DNA from: Burkholderiaceae bacterium
Lineage (GTDB): Bacteria > Pseudomonadota > Gammaproteobacteria > Burkholderiales > Burkholderiaceae_F
Length of the DNA: 10,815 nt
Assembly (NCBI GenBank): GCA_013696665.1
Contig: JACCYC010000176.1
Coordinates: 1 to 10,815, forward strand
Reading direction: 5' to 3'
Part shown: piece after piece, positions 1-5,990 of the stretch
How positions within the stretch are numbered: position 1 is the first letter of the stretch
Layout: the number at the start of each line of letters is the position of its first letter
Notes under the pieces: generated by a model
Seen by the model: the letters and a program-made list of their open reading frames with translations, nothing else
Told to the model about the DNA's origin: nothing
Database searches by the model: none
Position numbers and translations under genes: made by a program

Positions 1-437
1 GTATAGATCAGCACGTCGTTGGTGTTGCGCATGAAGTCGACCGGCAGATTGATCAGGTGCGGCCGTCGCCATCGCACAAAACGCCGGTCGGAATCGAGTG
101 GCAGATCGGCGACCATTTTGCCGTTAAGGTAAACGGTGCCGCCGGTAGGCAATCGATTCAGCAGGATGCTCCAGCCGTCGGTAGGCGTCTCGGGGAGTGC
201 GAACGTGGTTCTGAGCCACACGCCCTGCCGCACAGCGCCAGCGCTACCCGACGACCACCGCAGGGGTAGTGCGTGAGATTGCCATTCACTGTTGGCAGCG
301 GGGAACGTCGAGCGCGCGCCCCCCACCCACTCAATTCGATCAAGCTTGATGGTTTCGTCTGCGGTTGCGCTGCCGAGCGTCATCTGCGCGACCAGCAACA
401 TCAGCAGCAGTGCCGATAGACGCGGCAGCGAGATCAT
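1..437 (-). CDS. Sensor protein of a two-component system, N-terminal part (cut by window edge)
   Basis: This is the first 145 residues of a protein that continues beyond position 1. Residues 1-26 form a signal peptide or signal anchor, with a Leu-rich core (SALLLMLLVAQ) and a plausible cleavage after SATA. The rest reads as a beta-sandwich sensing domain of the carbohydrate-binding jelly-roll type: an LNRLPTGGTVYLNG stretch at 93-106, then RWRRPHLINLP at 123-132 and a strand ending NTNDVLIY. Such domains precede membrane segments and a HisKA_3/HATPase module in many proteobacterial sensor kinases. The kinase part lies outside the window, so calling it a kinase is inference from its position 37 bases after a response regulator gene. 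The ATG at 437 was chosen because no other start codon lies in frame between it and the regulator stop. There is no clear Shine-Dalgarno sequence, so its translation may depend on the upstream gene. Confidence 0.72.
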   Translation of the reverse strand, partial: MISLPRLSALLLMLLVAQMTLGSATADETIKLDRIEWVGGARSTFPAANSEWQSHALPLRWSSGSAGAVRQGVWLRTTFALPETPTDGWSILLNRLPTGGTVYLNGKMVADLPLDSDRRFVRWRRPHLINLPVDFMRNTNDVLIY

Positions 438-474
438 CGCGCGCGCAATCGTTGCGGTGGTTTTCGCACCCGAT

Positions 475-1146
475 TCAGTTCTTCAGCAACCCCATTTGTG
501 TTGCCTCGTAGACCGCTTCGCCACGCGAATGCACTGCGAGCTTGCGATAGATTTTCTTGATATGCGCGGTGACGGTGTGCGGTGAAATGCCAAGGATGTC
601 TCCAATTTCGTTGAAGCTCATGCCCTTGGCGAGCAGCTGCAGAATCTCGGTTTCGCGGGCGGACAGCGGGTTCTGCTCGCTGCCGGGAACGCGCGCCGGT
701 GCGGTCGTGCTCATCCGGTTGCGAATCGCGCGCAACACACTGCGCGCCACCACTGGACTCACGGGCGAACCGCCTGCACGCAGCAGACGGATGCACGAGA
801 TCACGTCGGCCGGCGCAGAGTCTTTCAGGATGTACCCGGTTGCGCCGGCTTCAATTGAAGAGACGACGTGTTGTTCATCGCCAAACACCGTGACCACCAT
901 GATGTCGACGTCCGGCTTTTTCTGGCTTACCTGGCGAATCAGGTCGATGCCGCTGCCGTCCGGTAAACCCAGATCGATCAACATCACATCAAATGATTCG
1001 CGGTCAATGATCGACTGGGCTTCGCGCTTATTCGATGCGGCTCCCGCGAGCTTCATGCTGGGCTCGTTTTCAACGATTTGCACGAAGCGCCGGCGAAACT
1101 CCGGCTCGTCCTCGACGATGATGATCGAGATAGGCTGTTCAGTCAT
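475..1146 (-). CDS. NarL/FixJ-family response regulator with LuxR-type DNA-binding domain
   Basis: This is a 223-residue transcription regulator that receives a phosphoryl group from a sensor kinase and then binds DNA. The receiver domain covers about residues 5-125. The acidic pocket is E12-D13, the phosphoacceptor is D58 in LIDLGLPDGSG, the switch Thr is T86 in VVTVFGD, and the conserved Lys is K108 in YILKDS. A linker (about 140-157) leads to a LuxR-type helix-turn-helix at about 158-220, with the family pattern LSARETEILQLLAKGMSFNEIG followed by ISPHTVTAHIKKIYRKL. All key residues are present and the length is typical. The start at 1146 has a good ribosome binding site (AGGAG at 1152-1156, five bases ahead). 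The sensor gene follows on the same strand 37 bases downstream, giving the order regulator then sensor. Its target genes cannot be read from the sequence. Confidence 0.95.
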   Translation of the reverse strand: MTEQPISIIIVEDEPEFRRRFVQIVENEPSMKLAGAASNKREAQSIIDRESFDVMLIDLGLPDGSGIDLIRQVSQKKPDVDIMVVTVFGDEQHVVSSIEAGATGYILKDSAPADVISCIRLLRAGGSPVSPVVARSVLRAIRNRMSTTAPARVPGSEQNPLSARETEILQLLAKGMSFNEIGDILGISPHTVTAHIKKIYRKLAVHSRGEAVYEATQMGLLKN

Positions 1147-1182
1147 CGATGCTCCTGCGCTGCCATGCCTGCAACGTGCCCG

Positions 1183-1201
1183 ATCATAGCTGCCGCGGCA
1201 G
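1183..1201 (-). promoter_or_regulatory. Candidate promoter and palindromic operator of the two-component operon
   Basis: On the minus strand a -10-like TATGAT (1188-1183, five of six matches to TATAAT) lies about 40 bases ahead of the regulator start. Directly upstream of it, in what would be the spacer, is the perfect 12-bp palindrome CTGCCGCGGCAG (1190-1201). No good -35 box is present at the right distance, which would fit a promoter that needs an activator. This is a pattern call only. GC-rich palindromes of this size also occur by chance. Confidence 0.25.
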
Positions 1202-1297
1202 TCTTGCGGTCCGGTGCTTCGATCAAATTAACGCGCTTTAACGGGATTTTCGTGCTGACCGGTGCACCGAGCGCGCCGAACTATTGGCTGAGTCGCG

Positions 1298-1942
1298 TTA
1301 CGGTGCGAGGCGTACTCGATTCCAATCGTTGGCGGCCTTTATGTACAGCAACCGATCGTGCAGACGTGACGGGCGCCCCTGCCAGAACTCGATCGCGCTC
1401 GGACTCACCCGATAGCCGCCCCAGTACGGCGGACGGCGCGGTGCGGCCGCATGACGCAGCGCCATTTCGGCAGCGCGGGCCATCAACCATCCACGATTCG
1501 CGATTGGCTGGCTCTGTGGTGAAGCCCATGCCCCGATTCGGCTCGCCAAGGGTCGGCTGCGAAAATATTCATCGGACTCGTACTCGCTGACACGGGTGAC
1601 CGCGCCATCGATGCGTACCTGGCGTTCCAGTTCGCGCCAGAAAAAGAGCAGCGCCGCGTGCGGATTTGCGCTGAGCTCATTGCCCTTGCGGCTTTCATAG
1701 TTGGTGAAGAACACGAAGCCGGTCGCATCGAAACCCTTAAGCAGCACGGTGCGTGCCGAAGGCGTGCCGCTTGCATCGGCTGTGGCGAGCGTCATCGCGT
1801 TGGCTTCGCGGACCTCCGCAGCGTTGGCTTCATCCCACCAGTGCGAAAACTGGACGATGGGATCGGCATCGGCATGCGCTTCGTCGAGCTCTCCGCGCAT
1901 GTACTCGGCACGCAGATCCGCTATCTTCGATGCTTCCGTCAT
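1298..1942 (-). CDS. pdxH: Pyridoxamine/pyridoxine 5'-phosphate oxidase
   Basis: This cytosolic FMN enzyme oxidises pyridoxamine 5'-phosphate or pyridoxine 5'-phosphate with O2 to pyridoxal 5'-phosphate, the last step of vitamin B6 synthesis and salvage. The 214-residue length is that of the family. FMN-binding elements are visible: ARTVLLKG at 63-70, the FFTNYESRKGNEL segment at 78-90, and the FFWRELERQVRIDG segment at 100-113. The PLP-contacting RLHDR is at 193-197, and the C-terminus is WNRVRLAP, the usual PdxH ending. The start codon overlaps the stop of the upstream chaC gene as ATGA, and there is only a weak ribosome binding site, so translation is probably coupled. It is the last gene of a four-gene minus-strand run. 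No clear terminator follows its stop. Confidence 0.97.
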   Translation of the reverse strand: MTEASKIADLRAEYMRGELDEAHADADPIVQFSHWWDEANAAEVREANAMTLATADASGTPSARTVLLKGFDATGFVFFTNYESRKGNELSANPHAALLFFWRELERQVRIDGAVTRVSEYESDEYFRSRPLASRIGAWASPQSQPIANRGWLMARAAEMALRHAAAPRRPPYWGGYRVSPSAIEFWQGRPSRLHDRLLYIKAANDWNRVRLAP

Positions 1943-2592
1943 GTTGTCATCTTAGGCAGGCGTTGCATTTTGGCTTCAGCGTGTCGAGCCAGACGCTCGA
2001 GGTGCGGATCTCTAAGCCCATGTTCGTGCAGCGCACGCACAGTATTGAGCAGATATTCCAGACTTGTGCCGAATCGCCCGCAACTTCCGCGTGTGAACAC
2101 CTCGAGAATTTCGGACTCGCTTAACTTGCCCGCGTAGTTGGCAGCGTCCCTGCGCACCACGAAAGCCAACGCTGATACCCGTCGATGGCCGCCCCCCGCA
2201 TCGAGACGACAACGAAGCCAGCGCGGCTCATACGAGCCCATGAACATCTCGCGTTCCCACAGCGTCTCGAGTTCGGCTCGCGCTGTGGCCGCTGGGAGGC
2301 AGTAAGCCACGCCGGCGCACGAACCCCCGCGATCGAGTCCCGCAACCAGCCCTGGGCAGTCGAGCGTGCCGCGATTGACGCGGCTCCATAGGCACAGCTG
2401 GCGGTGAAATCCGTGCACGCGCGCGGGGTGTCGTCTGTCGAATGTGACCTCCGGATTCCAGATCAGCGACCCGTAACCGAAAAGCCACAGCGGCGAGTTT
2501 CCATCCCAATGCGCAAGCGCCTGCACGAATGAAGCTGCCTGTTGCTCGGCAGTGAGGCGTCCCGGAAATTCGTAGGGGACCTTATGCGTCAT
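1939..2592 (-). CDS. chaC: ChaC-like gamma-glutamylcyclotransferase
   Basis: ChaC enzymes cleave glutathione into 5-oxoproline and Cys-Gly in the cytosol. With the start chosen here the protein has 217 residues. It shows the signature FGYGSLIWNP close to the N-terminus (about 38-47), which binds the gamma-glutamyl group. The family segment VHGFHRQLCLWS then leads to RGTLDCPGLVAGLDRGGSC, and LWEREMFMGSY carries the likely catalytic Glu (about 115). An in-frame ATG at 2631 would add 13 residues. I prefer 2592 because the family usually begins closer to the GYGS motif and this leaves an 11-base overlap with the upstream MFS gene. Neither start has a clear Shine-Dalgarno sequence, so coupling to the upstream gene is likely. 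Its stop overlaps the pdxH start. Whether it acts on glutathione or another gamma-glutamyl compound cannot be decided here. Confidence 0.93.
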   Translation of the reverse strand: MTHKVPYEFPGRLTAEQQAASFVQALAHWDGNSPLWLFGYGSLIWNPEVTFDRRHPARVHGFHRQLCLWSRVNRGTLDCPGLVAGLDRGGSCAGVAYCLPAATARAELETLWEREMFMGSYEPRWLRCRLDAGGGHRRVSALAFVVRRDAANYAGKLSESEILEVFTRGSCGRFGTSLEYLLNTVRALHEHGLRDPHLERLARHAEAKMQRLPKMTT

Positions 2593-3772
2593 CGCGGTCG
2601 CGGGCGCTCGGTGCTGAACGCTTCTCGACATTCATTCGGCGCCACGCCGTCCACCCCGCACCACCCATCAGTATTGCCATCAGCCAGAAGGCAGGGCCGG
2701 CGCCCAATAACGATCCAAACGCGCCGAACACCAGCGGCAGGACCACGTGGCTTGAATTCATGATTGTCGTGCGCACGCCCAGCGCTTCGCCGACGCGGCC
2801 TGCCGGCGAGCGATCATGCAGCAGCGACATCACGTTCGGTTGTGCCGCGCCGAGCCCCAGCCCGAGCAGAAAGGCAGCCGCCATCAGAGGCAGCATCGTG
2901 TTGAAGAAAGGTATCAGTGCGAACGCCGCCCCGGCGGTGATCAGCGTGAACACCAGCACCTGCCATTCGCGATAACGGCGCGACAACGTCGGCATTGCGA
3001 GGCGGATTGCAAATGTCGCTGCGGCAAAACTGCCCAATACGAGGCCGATCTGCGATGCGCTTAAACCGACGCTCGTGCCGTAAACCGGAATCAGGAACGA
3101 TTGCAGGTCCCAGGACATCGAGATCATTCCGCTGACGATCAGCACATTGCGAACCGCGGGATAGCGCAGCAGATCAAACGCATTGCGAGTTTGCGGCGGC
3201 GCCGTAGCGAGCGACGGCGTCGGAAGCCGCGCGCGCTGGCTCATCAAGATGACGACGTTGACAGTCATCAGCAAAAAGATCAGCGCGAACGTCACCCGGT
3301 GTCCAATGCTGTCGATCAAGAAGCCGCTGGCAATCGGCGCGATCAGTCCGGAGGTTGAAAATCCCAGCGCCAGCATCGAGAACGCCGCCGGACGGCTGCC
3401 GGGTTCCGACATCGTGCCGACCAGATTCTGCACCGTCATCTGAACGTACATGAAACCGGTGCCCAGCAGCGCGCTCGCAACCAGCAGCGGCGCGACGTCC
3501 GCCGCCGCATAAGAGAACGCCGCGGGCAGCAGTGCGCCGACGGTCATCATCGCGGTGCCAAGCAGCAGCGGCCGGAACGGTCCGACCTCGTCGAGCCAGC
3601 GCCCGGCGCGCACTGCAAGCAACGCCGGAACCAGTGCATACAGCGCCAGCAACACGCCGACCGTAAACGGCGACGCCTTGTTCGACAGCGCGTAAAGAGA
3701 CGCTGTCACGCGCGCTGCGCCGAACGCTGTGTGGGTCAACACAACGAACGCGATGATGCGCGGTAACGTCAT
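2582..3772 (-). CDS. Major facilitator superfamily transporter
   Basis: This is a 396-residue inner-membrane protein of the 12-helix MFS class, the usual length for single-substrate transporters or drug efflux pumps. It alternates long hydrophobic segments with short polar loops. The loop 2-3 signature GRWLDEVGPFRPLL (about 57-70) corresponds to MFS motif A. A central polar loop, from about QRARLPTPSLATAPPQTRNAF, separates the two six-helix halves. The open frame continues upstream to about 4075, but that part lies inside the EamA gene in another frame and reads as non-membrane, Cys- and Arg-rich shadow sequence. The ATG at 3772 starts directly at the first helix (MTLPRIIAFVVLTH), 8 bases after the EamA stop, and is preferred. 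The substrate is not predictable. Co-transcription with another exporter-like gene, chaC and pdxH suggests metabolite or drug export, but this is only inference. Confidence 0.92.
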   Translation of the reverse strand: MTLPRIIAFVVLTHTAFGAARVTASLYALSNKASPFTVGVLLALYALVPALLAVRAGRWLDEVGPFRPLLLGTAMMTVGALLPAAFSYAAADVAPLLVASALLGTGFMYVQMTVQNLVGTMSEPGSRPAAFSMLALGFSTSGLIAPIASGFLIDSIGHRVTFALIFLLMTVNVVILMSQRARLPTPSLATAPPQTRNAFDLLRYPAVRNVLIVSGMISMSWDLQSFLIPVYGTSVGLSASQIGLVLGSFAAATFAIRLAMPTLSRRYREWQVLVFTLITAGAAFALIPFFNTMLPLMAAAFLLGLGLGAAQPNVMSLLHDRSPAGRVGEALGVRTTIMNSSHVVLPLVFGAFGSLLGAGPAFWLMAILMGGAGWTAWRRMNVEKRSAPSARDRDDA

Positions 3773-3780
3773 TGCGGTTG

Positions 3781-4707
3781 TCAATTCGTCGCCCGTGGCA
3801 CTTCCGCGTCCTGCAATGCGCTCTTGTTGCGCAGCTTCAGCGCAACGAGTGCGACGCCCGCGCACGTCACGACAACACCCAGCGTGGTCAGCCAGGTCGG
3901 GAAAATGCCAAACATCAACCATTCGAGAACGACCGCGATGATCGGCGTCAGGTAAAGCAAACTTGTGACACGAGTGGCCTCGCCCCGACGCATCAACATG
4001 TGTAAAGCGTTCACGGCAAGAATCGACGCAAAGATCAGCAGGAACCCAATTGCGGCAAGCAACTGCCACGACCATCTAACCTCGAACCCTTCCACCAGGA
4101 ACGCGAGCGGTGCGACCACCGATAATGTCGCCGCAAACTGCACGACGGTGGCGGCACGCAAATCGACCGCGGGACACAGGATGCGTTGATACAGCGTGCC
4201 GACGGTGACCGCGACCAGCGCGATCAGCACGGCGGCGAGCGAAATCGTTGTCATCGCGTCGAGGTCAATCTTGTGCCAGACGACAAGAGACACGCCCGCC
4301 AGGCCCAGCAGTACGCCGAACCACTGCAGCGGGATCAACCGCTCGCCCGTCAGGGGTCGCGCCGCCGCAGCCGTAACCAAGGGCTGCAACGCGAGTATCA
4401 ACGCCGTGACGCCAGCGGACATCCCCAGATACTGCGCGTAATGGCTGCCTCCGAGATTAACGGCGTGCATCAGCAGGCCTGCGATCGCAACGTGCAGCCA
4501 TTCCATCGCTGAGGTGGGCCAGCGCGGTCGGATCATCCAGGCGATCGGAGCGACCAGAAGCAAGCCGAAAGCGAAGCGCAGTGTCAGGAACGTAAACGGG
4601 GGCGCGTACTGAAGACCGACCTTGGTTGCCAAGTAGCCGGCCCCCCAGATGATGACGAAGTACCAGGCGAGCCATGTGCTGGACGTGCGATGAAGCGAAG
4701 CGGTCAC
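3781..4707 (-). CDS. EamA/DMT-family (RhaT-like) transporter
   Basis: This is a 308-residue inner-membrane protein with about ten hydrophobic helices arranged as two EamA repeats. The first runs from about 12 to 140, beginning WYFVIIWGAGYLATKVGLQYAP and including LTLRFAFGLLLVAPIAW. The second runs from about 155 to 292 and includes LLYLTPIIAVVLEWLMFG. Drug/metabolite transporters of this group export small metabolites or amino acids; no substrate is evident. The start is a GTG at 4707. The nearby ATG at 4715 is out of frame and stops after three codons, and the first internal Met is inside the second helix. No convincing ribosome binding site precedes the GTG. It is the first gene of the four-gene operon and is divergent from ahpC across a 143-base intergenic region, where both promoters must lie. 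Confidence 0.94.
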   Translation of the reverse strand: MTASLHRTSSTWLAWYFVIIWGAGYLATKVGLQYAPPFTFLTLRFAFGLLLVAPIAWMIRPRWPTSAMEWLHVAIAGLLMHAVNLGGSHYAQYLGMSAGVTALILALQPLVTAAAARPLTGERLIPLQWFGVLLGLAGVSLVVWHKIDLDAMTTISLAAVLIALVAVTVGTLYQRILCPAVDLRAATVVQFAATLSVVAPLAFLVEGFEVRWSWQLLAAIGFLLIFASILAVNALHMLMRRGEATRVTSLLYLTPIIAVVLEWLMFGIFPTWLTTLGVVVTCAGVALVALKLRNKSALQDAEVPRATN

Positions 4708-4798
4708 ACGCTCATTGTTGCAGACGGTACGGTTGGCAGCTCCGATTCACCGTTGCCTATGGGCGCTATTGGAAATGACAATTGGTGCGGAGACATTG

Positions 4799-4835
4799 AT
4801 AGCTGGAAACTACGCCCTCATTAAAAGGTCACTCA
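4799..4835 (+). promoter_or_regulatory. Possible OxyR-like binding site upstream of ahpC
   Basis: The stretch reads ATAG-N7-CTAC-N7-TTAA-N7-CTCA, against the known OxyR pattern ATAG-N7-CTAT-N7-ATAG-N7-CTAT. The first two tetramers fit well (seven of eight bases) with exact spacing, while the last two fit poorly. It lies 16 to 52 bases ahead of the ahpC start. OxyR control of ahpC is well known in proteobacteria, so the position makes sense, but half-matches of this kind are common by chance and no oxyR gene is in the window. Confidence 0.25.
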
Positions 4836-4850
4836 ACGTCTGGAGCACTT

Positions 4851-5438
4851 ATGAAAACCGTAGGACAACAACTCGATTCATTTCGCGTGGTCGGCGTCAA
4901 GCCCGGCTTCAATCATCATGAAGAAAACGGCGTCAGCGCATTCGAGGACATCAACGAGCGTTCGTTTGAAGGTAAATGGAAGGTTATCTATTTTTATCCG
5001 AAGGACTTCACCTTTGTGTGTCCTACGGAGATCAGCGGTTTTGCGAAATTAGCGGCCGACTTCGATGATCGCGACGCGATATTGCTCGGCGGTTCGACCG
5101 ATAACGAGTTCGTGAAGCTCGCATGGCGCCGCGATCACAAGGACTTAGATCGATTGAACCACTGGATGTTCGCTGACACGACCGGTTCGCTGGTAGACAT
5201 GCTGGGCGTCCGCGACGTCAAAGAGGGTGCTGCGCTGCGCGCCACCTTTATCGTCGATCCGGATAACGTGATTCAGCACGTTTCCGTGAACAACTTGAAT
5301 GTCGGGCGCAGTCCCGAAGAAGTGCTGCGCGTGCTCGATGGTTTGCAAACCGATGAGCTCTGCCCATGCAATCGCGCGGCCGGATCCGCCACGCTGAATG
5401 GCGCAAAGATTGCTGCTCCGCAATTGAAGGCAGCGTAA
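4851..5438 (+). CDS. ahpC: AhpC-type 2-Cys peroxiredoxin (partner of AhpD)
   Basis: This is a cytosolic peroxidase that reduces H2O2, organic hydroperoxides and peroxynitrite. It has 195 residues. The active site PKDFTFVCPTE (50-60) has the PxxxTxxC arrangement with peroxidatic Cys57, and Arg130 is the likely conserved arginine of the site. The C-terminal resolving region is ELCPCNR with a Cys171-x-Cys173 pair. This double Cys is a feature of mycobacterial-type AhpC, which is reduced by AhpD instead of AhpF, and fits the ahpD gene directly downstream. No ahpF is visible. The start has a ribosome binding site GGAG (4842-4845) five bases ahead. It is cotranscribed with ahpD (2 bases between stop and start) and divergent from the transporter operon; an OxyR-like partial site lies just upstream. 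Confidence 0.96.
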   Translation: MKTVGQQLDSFRVVGVKPGFNHHEENGVSAFEDINERSFEGKWKVIYFYPKDFTFVCPTEISGFAKLAADFDDRDAILLGGSTDNEFVKLAWRRDHKDLDRLNHWMFADTTGSLVDMLGVRDVKEGAALRATFIVDPDNVIQHVSVNNLNVGRSPEEVLRVLDGLQTDELCPCNRAAGSATLNGAKIAAPQLKAA

Positions 5439-5440
5439 CC

Positions 5441-5986
5441 ATGAATTACATCGGCGCCATCAAGGCGCTTGTTCCGGATTACGCGAAAGACGTTCGCATC
5501 AATCTGGACGGCGTGCTTGGCCGTTCCACGCTGCCCGACAGCGAGGTGGCAGCCGTCGCGCTGGCGTCCGCCTACGCGGCCAGGGCGCCGCGTCTGGTCG
5601 CAATCATTGGCGAATCAGATGCGTTGACCGACGTCGAGAAAAACGCAGCGCTGACTGCGGCGGCGTTGATGGCGATGAACAATGTCTGGTATCCGTTCGT
5701 TGAAATGAGCGGTGATGCGGAATTGAAGTCGCTGCCCGCGCAGCTACGCATGCAGGCCTACGCAACGCACGCAGGAGTCGACAAGCGGTTGTTCGAGTTG
5801 TATGCGTTGGCGGCCTCGATCATCGGCAAATGCCACTTTTGCGTGCAATCGCACTACGCGCTGCTGAAACAAAACGGGATGACCACTGAACAGCTGCGGG
5901 ATGTCGGCCGCATTGCGGCGGTGATTGGCGCGGCAGCGAATGCGATTGCAATCGAACATACGGCGGACGAAGCCGTAGCTGCCTAG
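5441..5986 (+). CDS. ahpD: AhpD-like alkylhydroperoxidase / AhpC reductase
   Basis: AhpD carries a redox-active Cys pair in an all-helical CMD-type fold. In mycobacteria it passes electrons from dihydrolipoamide (bound to SucB/Lpd) to AhpC. This copy has 181 residues, the family's usual length, and starts MNYIGAIKALVPDYAKDVR, closely like the mycobacterial enzyme. The site is GKCHFCVQSH, with Cys131, Cys134 and His138, preceded by Glu119 in RLFELY. As I recall the mycobacterial protein, its site is C-S-H-C with a catalytic His just before the second Cys. Here the order is C-H-F-C, so that His is replaced by Phe and a His sits one position earlier. The ATG at 5441 is 2 bases after the ahpC stop. 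A longer open frame from 5366 exists but overlaps ahpC. The stop is 4 bases from that of the convergent Rieske gene. Confidence 0.94.
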   Translation: MNYIGAIKALVPDYAKDVRINLDGVLGRSTLPDSEVAAVALASAYAARAPRLVAIIGESDALTDVEKNAALTAAALMAMNNVWYPFVEMSGDAELKSLPAQLRMQAYATHAGVDKRLFELYALAASIIGKCHFCVQSHYALLKQNGMTTEQLRDVGRIAAVIGAAANAIAIEHTADEAVAA

Positions 5987-5990
5987 TGCG

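Noticed and set aside
557..1189. Long plus-strand open frame opposite the response regulator
   Set aside because: It is antisense to a clearly recognised regulator gene and the translation has no domain features; a codon-bias shadow.
3773..4075. N-terminal extension of the MFS open frame by 101 residues
   Set aside because: It lies within the EamA gene in another frame, is not hydrophobic, and the ATG at 3772 begins exactly at the first helix just after the EamA stop.
5366..5440. Upstream start for ahpD
   Set aside because: It overlaps the end of ahpC, and the family N-terminus MNYIGAIKALVPDYAK begins at 5441.
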